A stretch of DNA of 64,000 nucleotides from NCBI GenBank assembly GCA_016795325.1, contig JAEUHY010000015.1, forward strand, positions 496,001 through 560,000. Direction: 5' to 3'. A program made the position numbers and the translations under genes. This DNA comes from Planctomycetota bacterium. Lineage in GTDB: Bacteria; Planctomycetota; UBA1135; GCA-002686595. Under the pieces are notes generated by a model. It saw only the letters and a program-made list of their open reading frames with translations, was not told where the DNA came from and did not search any database. Shown here in pieces: positions 45,859 through 54,813 of the stretch. Numbering within the stretch: the first letter of the stretch is position 1; each line of letters starts with the position of its first letter.

Positions 45859-46476
45859 ATGAGAGCCACGCTCTCCGTCCCGGCGCCGGCCGCGAGCACG
45901 CTCGCGCCGGAGGCCGGAGTTTGTGTCCACCGCTGCACCGCCGTTGAGCGGGTCGATCTCGCGCAGCCGCACGTTCCGCGGCTCGTCCACGTCGCGCGCC
46001 GCATCCTCGGCAGCGACGACCTCGCCTGGGACGCCGTGCAGGAGTCGTTGATCCTGCTCTGGCACGAACAGTACGCGCCCGGCGACCTCGTCGGTTGGCT
46101 GGTGCGTACAGTCGTCCATCGCAGCCTGCACCACGCGCGCTCCCAACGTAGGCGGCGCGCACGCGAAGAGCGCGGCGGCGGACCCGGCGCATACAGCGGC
46201 GAACGCTGCGATCCGGTCGCCAACGCTCAACTGCGAGAACTCGCCGAGCACATCGCACATGCGCTCGAGCAGGTCCCCGAGCCGTTCCAATCGCCGCTGC
46301 GCCTGCGCGATGTCGAGGGCCTGGACTACGACAAGATCGCGCAGCGGCTCGAGTTGCCGCTGGGCACCGTGCGCTCGCGGCTGCACCGCGGACGCAGCCT
46401 GCTGCGCGCGCGCCTCGCGGAACGCGTTCACGACGCGGCCCAGTGCTGGATCTGCGAGCTCGATTCGGTCGGTTGA
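45859..46476 (+). CDS. ECF sigma factor with Cys motifs at both ends
   Basis: A 205-residue sigma-70 family factor. Region 2 is at about residues 35-100 (DDLAWDAVQESLILLWHE and VGWLVRTVVHRSL). Region 4 is at about 135-190 (VPEPFQSPLRLRDVEGLDYDKIAQRL, then PLGTVRSRLHRGRSLL). ATG 45859 is chosen because upstream codons in frame are not sigma-like. Unusual are CVHRC (Cys22, His24, Cys26) before region 2 and CWIC (Cys196, Cys199) in the C-terminal tail. Autonomous CorE-type ECF factors respond to metals through C-terminal Cys clusters. No anti-sigma gene is adjacent; the His-rich membrane protein upstream is the only plausible partner. Confidence 0.88.
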   Translation: MRATLSVPAPAASTLAPEAGVCVHRCTAVERVDLAQPHVPRLVHVARRILGSDDLAWDAVQESLILLWHEQYAPGDLVGWLVRTVVHRSLHHARSQRRRRAREERGGGPGAYSGERCDPVANAQLRELAEHIAHALEQVPEPFQSPLRLRDVEGLDYDKIAQRLELPLGTVRSRLHRGRSLLRARLAERVHDAAQCWICELDSVG

Positions 46477-46564
46477 CGGGGACAGCGCGGCGCGCGAAAC
46501 GCAAGCTCGAGCTGGATGCGCGCGCTTCGTTCCTGCGGCGTGCGCGACGGCTGCTCCAAAGCGA

Positions 46565-46600
46565 GCGGGCGCGGTGCTCTTGCTTGAGCACCGCGCCCGC
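46565..46600. terminator. perfect 15-bp stem-loop between convergent genes
   Basis: GCGGGCGCGGTGCTC (46565-46579) pairs exactly with GAGCACCGCGCCCGC (46586-46600) over the loop TTGCTT. It lies between the stop of the ECF sigma gene (46476) and the stop of the dehydrogenase-like gene (46655). There is no U-tract, but it is well placed as a bidirectional terminator. Confidence 0.75.
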
Positions 46601-46654
46601 CGTGTCTGGCGCGCGAGCCAGAAGCTCGCGCTCGTATTCACCTCGCGTTCGAGG

Positions 46655-48487
46655 TCACTGGCAGATCAGACCGCCGACCGCGTTGGTGAGGCTCGAGCCG
46701 AACGGATCGCCCGAGTCGCGCGACCAGTACTGCGCACCCCAGGCCGAGCCCACCACCTGCAACGCCGGGTCAGCGCCGGAGGCGATGAAGGCGTTGAAGT
46801 TGAATGTGAACGTGCCCGTGCAGTTGGTCCCCGTCGGCGTACCGCCGGAGAGCTGGATCGGCGTGCGCTTCACCGGGGTCGGCGTGCAGATGAACCCGCC
46901 CTGGAAGGGCAGCGCAGCCGGGCCGTAGCCGTAGAAGAGCAGACCGTTGCGGTTGTTGATGACGTTGCTGGCCGTGATCACGCACGAACCGGCGCCGCTC
47001 GCGCTCGGGGCGCCGCTGATGGCGATCGTGGGCAAGCACAGCTGCGAGTTCACCTTGCCCGTGCAGTAGGTCGCCGGCACCGAGCCGCCCGGGCATTCGC
47101 ATTCATCGGGCAGACCGTTGCTGTTGGCGTCCAGCGAGAAACCGAGCGTGATGTCGCAGTTGTCGGGACGGCCGTTGCCGTTGCAGTCCAGCGCGAAGCC
47201 GCTCGAGATGTCGCACGAGTCGGGGATCTGGTTGCCGTTGCAGTCCTGCGCCGTGCCGTTGGCGATGTCGCACGCGTCGGCGATCCCGTTGCTGTTGCAG
47301 TCGACGACGCCGCCGGCCAGGTCGATGCGATAGATCTCGCCATCGGCGTGGTCGAGGATGTAAAGCTCGCCCGCAGCGTCTTCGCCGAAGCCGGCGATGC
47401 CGTTGATCGTCGGCGTGCCCGCGGGCTCGAGTTCCGTCGTGCGGTTGGTGAACTGAGTCACCGCGCCGCCGACGTACTTGAACGACCAGATGTTGGTCGT
47501 GCAGTAGTCCGCGTAGAAGTAGGTGCCCGAGAGGCCGCAGATCTGCGAGCCGCGGTACACGAAGCCGCCCGTCACCGAGCAGCCCTGGCCGTGCGTGTAG
47601 GTCTGGATCGGCATGGTCAGCGCGATCGAGTTGCACGTGCAGCCCGTGAGGCCCGTGCAGCTGTTGCCTTCCATGCAGCGCCAACCGTAGTTGAGGTTGC
47701 CGACGCCCGCGGGTTGGAAGCTGATCTCTTCCACCGCGTTCTGACCGACGTCGCCGATGTACATGTCGCCGGTCTGGCGGTCGAACGAGAAGCGCCAGGG
47801 ATTGCGCACGCCGAAGTGCCAGATCTCGCGCAGCACGCTCGTCGACGTGGCGTACGGGTTGTCGGCGGGGATGTACGGCGCGGGCAGGTCGACGTCGATG
47901 CGCAGCATCTTGCCCAGCAGCGTGGTGCCCGTCTGGCCGGCGTTGTTGGGATCATTGCCGCTGCCGCCGTCGCCCATGCCGATGTACAGCTTCCCGTCGG
48001 GGCCGAAGTGGATGCAGCCGCCGTTGTGGTTCGAGAAGGGCTGCGCGATCGTCAGCAGCGTGAGGCCCGTGGTCGTGTCGGCCACGTCGGCGTTGCCGCC
48101 GCTCACCGTGTAGCGCCGGATCGTCGTCGCGCCGTTCGAGGTCGCGGTGAAGTTGACGTAGAAGAAGCCGTTCGTCGCGAAGTTGGGGTGGAACGCGAGG
48201 CCGAGGAGGCCGCGCTCACCGCTCGAGGTCGTCAGTCCCAGGCCGCCGCTTGCCGCGGGCCCGAGGTTGATGAACGGCGTCGCGAGCGTCGTTCCGTTCT
48301 TGATGATGCGGATGCGGCCGGTTTGTTCGACGACGAACAGGCGCGAGAGGTCGCCTGGCGGCGACACGGCGAGAACCGGCTGGGAGAAGCCCGTTTGGTA
48401 GAGAGTGGCTTGGAGAGCCTGCGACTGGGCCGGTACGGCCGTCGCGGCAACCGTCGCGAGGACGGCGACGATGGGGAGGATGCGCAT
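46655..48487 (-). CDS. secreted glucose/sorbosone dehydrogenase-like protein with Ca-binding repeats and lineage-specific C-terminal domain
   Basis: A 610-residue secreted protein; ATG 48487 gives signal VAVLATVAATAVPAQSQ. Residues about 25-390 are a soluble PQQ glucose/aldose-sugar dehydrogenase propeller: RLFVVEQTGRIRI, ERGLLGLAFHPNF, FSNHNGGCIHFGPDGKLYIG with the catalytic His, HFGVRNPWRFSFD and GWRCMEG. Next come four 19-residue repeats (DCNSNGIADACDI type), resembling thrombospondin-3/dockerin calcium loops. Residues about 473-610 (YCTGKVNSQLC, GLLFYG, FICTPTP, QYWSRD) match the end of the protein at 39894. PQQ-dependent oxidation of a sugar is likely but unproven. Confidence 0.88.
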   Translation of the reverse strand: MRILPIVAVLATVAATAVPAQSQALQATLYQTGFSQPVLAVSPPGDLSRLFVVEQTGRIRIIKNGTTLATPFINLGPAASGGLGLTTSSGERGLLGLAFHPNFATNGFFYVNFTATSNGATTIRRYTVSGGNADVADTTTGLTLLTIAQPFSNHNGGCIHFGPDGKLYIGMGDGGSGNDPNNAGQTGTTLLGKMLRIDVDLPAPYIPADNPYATSTSVLREIWHFGVRNPWRFSFDRQTGDMYIGDVGQNAVEEISFQPAGVGNLNYGWRCMEGNSCTGLTGCTCNSIALTMPIQTYTHGQGCSVTGGFVYRGSQICGLSGTYFYADYCTTNIWSFKYVGGAVTQFTNRTTELEPAGTPTINGIAGFGEDAAGELYILDHADGEIYRIDLAGGVVDCNSNGIADACDIANGTAQDCNGNQIPDSCDISSGFALDCNGNGRPDNCDITLGFSLDANSNGLPDECECPGGSVPATYCTGKVNSQLCLPTIAISGAPSASGAGSCVITASNVINNRNGLLFYGYGPAALPFQGGFICTPTPVKRTPIQLSGGTPTGTNCTGTFTFNFNAFIASGADPALQVVGSAWGAQYWSRDSGDPFGSSLTNAVGGLICQ

Positions 48488-48774
48488 GGAGTGTTCCTGA
48501 GGTGCTCGGATCGCGTGGATGCGGCGCGGGTCAACGCCGACCCGGGGAGCCCTTGCCTGCTCCTCGCGGGTCGCGTGGATAGACCGCGACACCTGAAAAG
48601 ATACCCCACTTCGCTGAGATTCGAGGGCTGCCGCAGGTGTCGAGTCCGTTCGTTGTCGCGCGCCGTGCGAGAGACGTGGTCGGAGCGGTTAGAGTTCCCT
48701 CCTCCATTCGAATTGTTCGACCCCACCCTTCGACGGACCGCGCGGCGGCGCGCCCCGGCCCCGAGGAGCATCTG

Positions 48775-50676
48775 ATGCAGCCCAAACCGCGTGCGGCCAG
48801 CTTGGCCGCGTTTCTGCCCCGAACCCGCGAGCAAATGCGCTTGCGTGGTTGGGACGAGCTCGACGTTCTGCTGGTCACCGGCGACGCGTACGTCGACCAT
48901 CCCTCCTTCGGTGTTCCGGCGATCGGGCGGTTGCTCGAGAAGCGCGGCTATCGCGTGGGCATCCTCGACTGCCCCGAACTCGAATCGGACGGTTCGGGCT
49001 GGTTGCGCCTGCCCGCGCCGCGGCTGTGGGTCGGAGTCAGCGCGGGAACCATCGACTCGATGGTCACCAACTACACCGCGTCGAAGAAGCGCCGGCGTCA
49101 GGACGTGTACCGCCCCGGCGGACTTCCGGGGCGACCCAATCGCGCGACCATCGCGTACACCGCCGCCGTGCGCCATCACTTCCCCGGCGTGCCGGTCGTG
49201 ATCGGCGGACTCGAGGCCGGGCCGCGGCGCCTGGCGTACTTCGACTACTGGGAGGAGAAGCTGCGCCGCTCGATGCTCGTCGACGCGAAGGCGGACCTGC
49301 TCGTGTGGGGCATGGGCGAGCGCACCGCGGTCGAGATCTCGCAGCGCCTCGAGCGCGGCGAATCGCTGCGCGGCATGCCGAACACGTGCGAACTGGTGGG
49401 CAAGGCCGACGTGCCGCAGGACGCGCGCGTCGCGCCGAGCTTTGAAGCGATGCTCGCGGACGTCGACACGCAGATCGAGCTGTTCAACATCCTGCGCGAG
49501 GAGAACAACCCGGACGGCAAGGTGATCGCGCAGCAACACGGCGCGCGCTTCGTGCTGCAACATCCGCCGCTCACGCCGGCGTCCCAAGAAGAGGTCGACG
49601 AGTACTACGACCTGCCGTACACGCGCGAGTGGCACCCTGACCACACCGCAGCGGGCGGCGTGCCCGCGCTCGAGCCGGTGCGCTGGTCGATCAACACGCA
49701 CCGCGGCTGCATGGCCGACTGCACCTTCTGTTCGATCACGTTCCACCAGGGGCGCGCGATCCAATCGCGTTCGGAAGCGTCCGTGCTGCGCGAGGCCGCC
49801 AAGCTCAGCGAGATGTACGACTTCCGCGGCACGATCACCGACGTCGGCGGGCCGACGGCGAACATGTGGGGCATGGGCTGCAAATTGCTCGAGGCCGGCA
49901 AGGGCTGCCTCGACCGCGACTGCCTGTCGCCCGAGCCGTGCCCGGCGCTGCGCATCGACTCGGCGAGCGAAGGCTATCGGCGCTTGCTCGCGCTCGTGAA
50001 GCAGACGCGCGGCGTCAAGCACACGTTCGTGTCGTCAGGCATTCGCTACGACATGCTCCGCAGCCAGAAGACGCGCACCAAGGGCGAGCTGCTCCCGCTG
50101 CACCACGACATCGTCGCGCACTACACCAGCGGACGCATCAAGCTCGCGCCCGAGCACGCGTCGCCCGCGGTGCTCGAGGCGATGAACAAACCTTCCTTCG
50201 ACGTCTACGAGGAATACGAGAAGGACTACAAGGAAGAGTGCGCGTCGATGGGCAAGGACCAGCACTTGGTCAACTACTTCATCGTCGGCCACCCGGGCAC
50301 GACCATGAAGGACGCGGTGATCCTGTTCGAGAAACTGCTCGAGCGGCACTACAGCCCCGAGCAGGTGCAGGAGTTCATCCCGCTGCCGATGACGCGCGCC
50401 TGCGTGCAGTACACGACCGGCAAGGATCCGATCACGCTCAAGGAGCTCTACGTGCCGCGCGGCGGCCGCGAGCGCCGACTGCAGAAGGCCCTGGTGCGCT
50501 GGAAGGACCCCGAGAACAAGAAGCTGGTTCTCGAAGCCCTCGCCGACGCCGAGCGCGAGGACTTGGTCGAGCCGTTCCTACGCGCGCTCAAGCGCGGCGG
50601 CGGCGGCCGTCCGCGGCCTCAAGCCGTGCGCGCGGGCGAGCCGCAGGACATCGAAGACCTCGATTCCTGCGGTTGA
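48775..50676 (+). CDS. ygiQ: YgiQ-family (UPF0313) radical SAM protein
   Basis: A 633-residue cytoplasmic radical SAM protein; the substrate is unknown. ATG 48775 begins MQPKPRAASLAAFLP, the usual family N-terminus, so the upstream codons are not used. A cobalamin-like domain (LVTGDAYVDHPSFGV, VVIGGLEAGPRR) is followed by THRGCMADCTFCSITFHQGR with the CxxxCxxC cluster. The specific C-terminal blocks are TDVGGPTANMWG, KLAPEHASPAVL and EFIPLPMTRA. Length and order match the family. Divergent from the dehydrogenase-like gene with 287 bases between starts. Confidence 0.96.
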   Translation: MQPKPRAASLAAFLPRTREQMRLRGWDELDVLLVTGDAYVDHPSFGVPAIGRLLEKRGYRVGILDCPELESDGSGWLRLPAPRLWVGVSAGTIDSMVTNYTASKKRRRQDVYRPGGLPGRPNRATIAYTAAVRHHFPGVPVVIGGLEAGPRRLAYFDYWEEKLRRSMLVDAKADLLVWGMGERTAVEISQRLERGESLRGMPNTCELVGKADVPQDARVAPSFEAMLADVDTQIELFNILREENNPDGKVIAQQHGARFVLQHPPLTPASQEEVDEYYDLPYTREWHPDHTAAGGVPALEPVRWSINTHRGCMADCTFCSITFHQGRAIQSRSEASVLREAAKLSEMYDFRGTITDVGGPTANMWGMGCKLLEAGKGCLDRDCLSPEPCPALRIDSASEGYRRLLALVKQTRGVKHTFVSSGIRYDMLRSQKTRTKGELLPLHHDIVAHYTSGRIKLAPEHASPAVLEAMNKPSFDVYEEYEKDYKEECASMGKDQHLVNYFIVGHPGTTMKDAVILFEKLLERHYSPEQVQEFIPLPMTRACVQYTTGKDPITLKELYVPRGGRERRLQKALVRWKDPENKKLVLEALADAEREDLVEPFLRALKRGGGGRPRPQAVRAGEPQDIEDLDSCG

Positions 50677-50737
50677 GTGCTTCTGTCCCGGCGCCGCGCG
50701 TGCGCGCGCGCTGCGCGGAACTCGTCAGGTCGCCGCT

Positions 50738-51469
50738 CTACTTCGCAGCCTGCGGATAGCTCTGCGTCACCTCGCCCTGTTCGTCGAGGAACTGCAGCAG
50801 CGCTTCGCCCTCGGGAGTGACGAGCATCATGATCCGCGCGCGACCCTGCGCGTCGGACAGGATCACGGCCGACGACTTGCCGCGTGTCTTGCCCACGAAA
50901 ACACGCGGTGTCTGGCGGCCGCCCGCTTCTTCCCACTGCTGCGCGAGCTTGTCGCGCTCCGGGCCCGCAGGCGCCTTCTGCATCGCGTCCCACAGCGGCG
51001 CGTACTCCTTGTGCAGGCCGCGGTCGTACACGTTGAGCCCTGAGCTCATGAAGCCGCTGTCCTCGTAGTGCCCCAGGGCCAGCTGCTGGTCGCCGCCGAA
51101 GCGGTCCATCGAGAAGTGCATGCCCGCTTCGGGCTTGCCCTGCGAGTCGAGCTTGCCCTTCCAGATGAGCCCGCCGCACTCGTCACCCGCCTCGTTGTAG
51201 AAGATCAGGCCGGGCATCTGTCGGTGGTCCGACGAAGCCTGTCCGTCGATCACCACACCGGGCAGGCGCGCGCGGTTCGCGATCACCAGTTGCGCCTTGC
51301 CGTCGGCCCCGACGATGTTGATGCGCTCGACGTCGAGTTCGCGCATGCGCGTCTTGTCCTGCGCCGCCGCCAGGCTGATCGAGACGGCGAATGCAACGGC
51401 GCCGAGCGCCAGCACGGACTTGAGGAGACGGTTCTGCTTCTGCAGTGCGGAAACGAGTTCTTGGCTCAT
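50738..51469 (-). CDS. conserved membrane-anchored protein of unknown function
   Basis: A 243-residue protein with an N-terminal transmembrane helix (LKSVLALGAVAFAVSISLAAA) and an extracytoplasmic domain. The domain starts DVERINIVGADGKAQLVIA. ERINIVxxDG starts are seen in a family of uncharacterised bacterial proteins. Later segments GLIFYNEAGDECGGLIWKG and DAQGRARIMMLV look like beta-strand repeats. The ATG at 51469 is preferred to 51493. No enzyme motif is visible. The protein at 53464 shares the RxExxxIxGxDGKxxLVx block, so the two are probably related. Confidence 0.75.
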   Translation of the reverse strand: MSQELVSALQKQNRLLKSVLALGAVAFAVSISLAAAQDKTRMRELDVERINIVGADGKAQLVIANRARLPGVVIDGQASSDHRQMPGLIFYNEAGDECGGLIWKGKLDSQGKPEAGMHFSMDRFGGDQQLALGHYEDSGFMSSGLNVYDRGLHKEYAPLWDAMQKAPAGPERDKLAQQWEEAGGRQTPRVFVGKTRGKSSAVILSDAQGRARIMMLVTPEGEALLQFLDEQGEVTQSYPQAAK

Positions 51470-51790
51470 GGGTGGGCGCGCCATGAAGCGCACGCAGGCC
51501 GCGGTTACGTCGCGACATGCACCCTTCGAACGGTGCTGCGGCGGCGTCGTTCAAGCGCCGACAGGGAGCGCTGGCCGTGGGCCCACGGCGCCTGCTCCTG
51601 CAGCCTTTTGCGCGAGCTTCGAACCAACTGCAGCACGACGCCCCGTGAGTTCGTGGTGAGCGTGGCCGCTGCGATCACGAGGAGAGGGAAAGACCTGAAT
51701 TCGGCGCCTCCTGCGAGTGGACTCGGAGGCGCGGCCTCACTCGGTGCGCCGCGAACGCGCGCTACGCGAGTCGGAATCGCGCGCGCGGGT
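51470..51790. other. 321-base intergenic region
   Basis: Between two minus-strand genes. It contains a hairpin at 51704-51732 that probably terminates the acetylesterase transcript. The remaining sequence is the promoter area of the unknown gene at 50738. No gene recognised. Confidence 0.5.
51704..51732 (-). terminator. stem-loop after the acetylesterase gene
   Basis: GCGCCTCC (51704-51711) pairs with GGAGGCGC (51725-51732), with a further GAG/CTC pair inside. It starts 59 bases after the stop of the acetylesterase gene. On that strand it is followed by AATTCAGGTCTTTCC, weakly U-rich. Confidence 0.45.
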
Positions 51791-53023
51791 CTACTTCGTT
51801 TTCCGCCGCTCCGTGCGGCGCAGCGTCGCGAGCGCTTCGGCGAAGGCCACGCCGATCGGCGCGATGATCTTCGCGGCGCCCAGGTAGTGGTAACCGCCGT
51901 TCGAAACGCCCTCCAGGCGCTTCAACTCATCGCGTGAAAACTCCTTCGCGACCGCCTTCGCTCGCTGCGCATCGCGCTCTTCGTCGGTCCACTTCGGGTT
52001 GCGCGCGGCCTCGCGATCGAATTCCTCGTGCACACGCTCCAGGCGCTGCTGCAGCGTTTCCAACTCGTCGTCCCAGAAAGCCGCGGTCTCGACGGCGACC
52101 ACGTTGCCTCGGAACTCGGGCAGGCGTGTCGGCGCGCTCTGAGCTTGGCGCAGGTGCATCTGCGGCGCGAGCTTGTCTTCCTTCAGGCCGCCGATGCCCA
52201 TCACGCCGATGACGACGGGCAGCTTCGGCGCCGCGAGGTCCTTGCGGACGTCGCGGATGAGATGGGCGAGCAGCTCGGCGTACAGGTCGTAGCCGCCCGG
52301 TTCCATCTGCTTGTCGTACGTCCAATCTGAGACGAGATCGTTGAAGCCCTGGAACCACACGAAGCCCGCAAGTTCGAACCCCTGCTGCGGGTCGTACTCG
52401 GGAACGACGCGCTGGATGTCCGCCAGCACGAACTTCACGTGCTTGATCATCTCGCGGTAGTACACGCCCGTGGCTTCGAGTTTCTCGGCGCGGAGCTTGG
52501 CGAGGTCGTCGCCGCGCTCCTTGCAGCGTTCGAGCTCGTACTCGCTCCACGCGTACGGACCCGCGCTCGGCGGCCGGAAATCCGTGTGCAGGCTGCGTCC
52601 GCCCCAGGCGGTCTTGATGATCAGGATCGGCTCGCCGAGCAGCTTCTCCAGCGTCAGGCCGAAGGTGAACTCAGGGCCGATCTTGTCCTCGGGCGCGCCG
52701 AAGCCGACTGTCAACCGCCCGCTGGCTTCCTGCAGGTCCGAGTAGGCGTCGCCCAAGCAGCCCACGGAGGAGATCCACACGTGCTCGCACACGCGCGGCT
52801 GGCCCTTGTCGTCGCGCATCTGCGCGAGCAGCGGCGCCGTCTTGCGGTCCGCGGCCAGCGAGTCGAACGTCCGCACGTGCGCGTGGCCCTGCATGTTCGA
52901 TTGCCCCGCGAGCACGAACACTTTCAGAGGCTTGGGGCCGCCGCCCGTCTGCGCTTGTCCCTGCGCGAGCGCTCGGTGGCTGAAGACGGCGAGAGAAAGG
53001 AACACGAGCAGCAGGAAGTTCAT
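51791..53023 (-). CDS. secreted carbohydrate acetylesterase (sialate O-acetylesterase-like, SGNH fold)
   Basis: A 410-residue secreted esterase. ATG 53023 gives signal MNFLLLVFLSLAVFSHRALAQ; the longer frame from 53074 lacks it. The SGNH nucleophile block is FVLAGQSNMQGHAH (Ser near residue 35). It continues with GPEFTFGLTLEKLLGEPILIIKTAWGGRS and FVWFQGFNDLVS, which contain the block II Gly and block III Asn equivalents. The catalytic His near the end is in NGGYHYLG. This family (DUF303, CE6-like) deacetylates xylan, sialic acid or other glycans. The C-terminal 60 residues are charged and helical. Confidence 0.9.
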   Translation of the reverse strand: MNFLLLVFLSLAVFSHRALAQGQAQTGGGPKPLKVFVLAGQSNMQGHAHVRTFDSLAADRKTAPLLAQMRDDKGQPRVCEHVWISSVGCLGDAYSDLQEASGRLTVGFGAPEDKIGPEFTFGLTLEKLLGEPILIIKTAWGGRSLHTDFRPPSAGPYAWSEYELERCKERGDDLAKLRAEKLEATGVYYREMIKHVKFVLADIQRVVPEYDPQQGFELAGFVWFQGFNDLVSDWTYDKQMEPGGYDLYAELLAHLIRDVRKDLAAPKLPVVIGVMGIGGLKEDKLAPQMHLRQAQSAPTRLPEFRGNVVAVETAAFWDDELETLQQRLERVHEEFDREAARNPKWTDEERDAQRAKAVAKEFSRDELKRLEGVSNGGYHYLGAAKIIAPIGVAFAEALATLRRTERRKTK

Positions 53024-53463
53024 CGATGTTGGGCTCCGGCCGTGGGCTTGCGCTGAGCGTGGGACGACGCACACAGCGGAACGAATGCGCGCCGCGCTGG
53101 AAAGCTCGAGTGTCCGAATTCGCAGGTTGGCGCTCGGCGCCGTGAGTCGTCCACATCTCGACGCTCCGAGGTTCGTGCGCGCGCTACGCCGACGGATTGC
53201 ACGAACATCCGCGGCGTTGCTCGTGCGTCCGTGACAAAGTCCCGCGACGTCTCTTGCGTCCGCTGCGGAAGTTCGGGTCCGCAGCTGCGTCTACACGCAG
53301 GTCAAGAACCGTTGCGCTCATCGCGGCGTGACGCGCAGCTCCCGGCGGTATCGGATCACCGATGCACGCACGCAGGCGCCGGCTCACGCCGCGGCGAAGG
53401 GTGCGTCGCCAGGCACAGTCCCACATGCACCTCGATCCGCATCCGTCCGAGCAAGGAGGCTCG
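53024..53463. other. 440-base divergent intergenic region
   Basis: Lies between the starts of the acetylesterase gene (minus) and the gene at 53464 (plus), so it should hold promoters for both. No convincing -35/-10 pair can be singled out. No gene or RNA recognised. Confidence 0.5.
53453..53459 (+). promoter_or_regulatory. strong Shine-Dalgarno AAGGAGG
   Basis: AAGGAGG lies four bases before ATG 53464. It is one of the few near-perfect ribosome binding sites in the window and fixes the start of that gene. Confidence 0.8.
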
Positions 53464-53904
53464 ATGATCGTCGCCAATGCAGCCGCGGCTTCCAGCGCAC
53501 GGACCGTGGCCTTCCTCTTCGGCGCGTTGGCGTCGTCGAACGGCTCAACGCTTCGAACCGAGCGGCTCGAGATCACGGGCTCCGACGGTAAGCCGGTCCT
53601 CGTGCTCAGTGCGGACGAAAAGCACGGTTACGTGCAAGTCGTGGACTCCATGGGCGACAACTTGCTCTCCATCGGCGTGGATCCGTGCTCCGGTGCAGGC
53701 CTGATCTTGGTTCGCAACACACGCGGCGAAGGTGTGTGCAAGATCGGCGCGGACTCGAACCAACAGTACGGTCGTGTGGTTGTTTGGGACTACGCCCTGG
53801 ATCGCCGCGGAGTCTTGGAGCCGAACAGTCCTTCGAAGAAGCGAACTCGACCGCTGCGCCTCCTGCAACTCGAGATCGAAGAAACTCCGTCCGCCCCGAG
53901 CTGA
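53464..53904 (+). CDS. small protein of unknown function, related to the 50738 protein
   Basis: A 146-residue protein. The start ATG 53464 is fixed by a strong ribosome binding site. After about 30 residues (weakly hydrophobic VAFLFGALASS) comes RTERLEITGSDGKPVLVLS, matching DVERINIVGADGKAQLVIA of the 50738 protein. It continues with beta-rich repeats (GYVQVVDSMGDNLLSIG, GLILVRNTRGEGVCKIG, QYGRVVVWD). The tail is Lys/Arg-rich and then acidic. No family name is known to me. The lipoprotein gene starts nearby in the same direction. Confidence 0.65.
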   Translation: MIVANAAAASSARTVAFLFGALASSNGSTLRTERLEITGSDGKPVLVLSADEKHGYVQVVDSMGDNLLSIGVDPCSGAGLILVRNTRGEGVCKIGADSNQQYGRVVVWDYALDRRGVLEPNSPSKKRTRPLRLLQLEIEETPSAPS

Positions 53905-54012
53905 GTGGCCGGGGCCGTAGCCGGGCGCGGCCTCGCGGATATCACCGCAGTGGCGGCACGTGCGCCGCGAGTTTCGCTCCGCCGATCGTCGACCTTGGAC
54001 ACCCCGAACCTC

Positions 54013-54813
54013 GTGGCTCTTGCGCGTCAGCGGGCGACCATGACGGCGCTGGCGATCCTCGCGGTGCTGAGCTGTGAGCGCAGCGGACCCACGAGCACCG
54101 CGCCTCAAACTTCACAAAGCGCGTCGAGCCAAATTGGCGCGGCCGAAGCCTGGAGTCGTATCCGAGAATGGGGCGAAGCGGCGGCCGGCACGTTCCCAGA
54201 CTCCCGTTCCAAGCTTGTCGCGGTGAGCGAGTCTCCACGCCTCGGTTCGCCCGAGCACACTGCCGTCGCTGCCATCGACTCGAGTTCAGGCCGCAAGCAC
54301 TGCGATGTGCATCCGACGCGGTTCCCTCGACTTCTGCGCTTGGCCGTTGCAGCGAAAGTGGGCGTTCTGATGCGCGAAGTGCGCCGCGACCGTGTGTTGC
54401 TTGCCGAGCTCGAGGTGACGCTCCCGCCAGGCGACTACCTCCTCGGCATGGAGGTCTGCTGCGTCTGTCGGTCGATTCGCACGCGCTGTCAGGGGCTCGG
54501 TTTTGCGGCCGCAAGCGACTGGGTAGCGCAACCCTTGGACGTTTGGCCGACCGAACTCAGCCACGGCGTCTCGCCGGACTTTTCGGGCGGCACGCTCTAC
54601 TTTTGGCGTGATGACAGCGAGGGCTGTAGTTCGCAGGAACTGCTCTCCTGGAACGGCGCTGGATCCGCCATCACGGCAGAGACTCTCGGCATCGATCTCG
54701 AGCACAACTTCAACGGTCCGGAGTCCATGGTTCCGGCGCACCGTTTGGGCAGGCCTCGGCTCTGGCCGCGTCCGATTTGGTCCATCGACTTGCGCTTCGT
54801 GCCGCTCGACTGA
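54013..54813 (+). CDS. putative lipoprotein of unknown function
   Basis: The frame is open from 53905, directly after the previous stop. The GTG at 54013 gives a lipoprotein-like signal (ALARQRATMTALAILAVLSC) and the ATG at 54040 a shorter one; the exact start is uncertain. The mature part has several Cys (HCDVH, EVCCVCRS, TRCQGLG, EGCSSQ), strand-like segments (LLGMEVCCVC, GTLYFWRDD) and no recognised domain. Codon bias is weaker than in neighbouring genes, so it may be young or poorly expressed. Downstream is 212 bases without a gene, then EF-P in opposite orientation. Confidence 0.55.
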   Translation: MALARQRATMTALAILAVLSCERSGPTSTAPQTSQSASSQIGAAEAWSRIREWGEAAAGTFPDSRSKLVAVSESPRLGSPEHTAVAAIDSSSGRKHCDVHPTRFPRLLRLAVAAKVGVLMREVRRDRVLLAELEVTLPPGDYLLGMEVCCVCRSIRTRCQGLGFAAASDWVAQPLDVWPTELSHGVSPDFSGGTLYFWRDDSEGCSSQELLSWNGAGSAITAETLGIDLEHNFNGPESMVPAHRLGRPRLWPRPIWSIDLRFVPLD

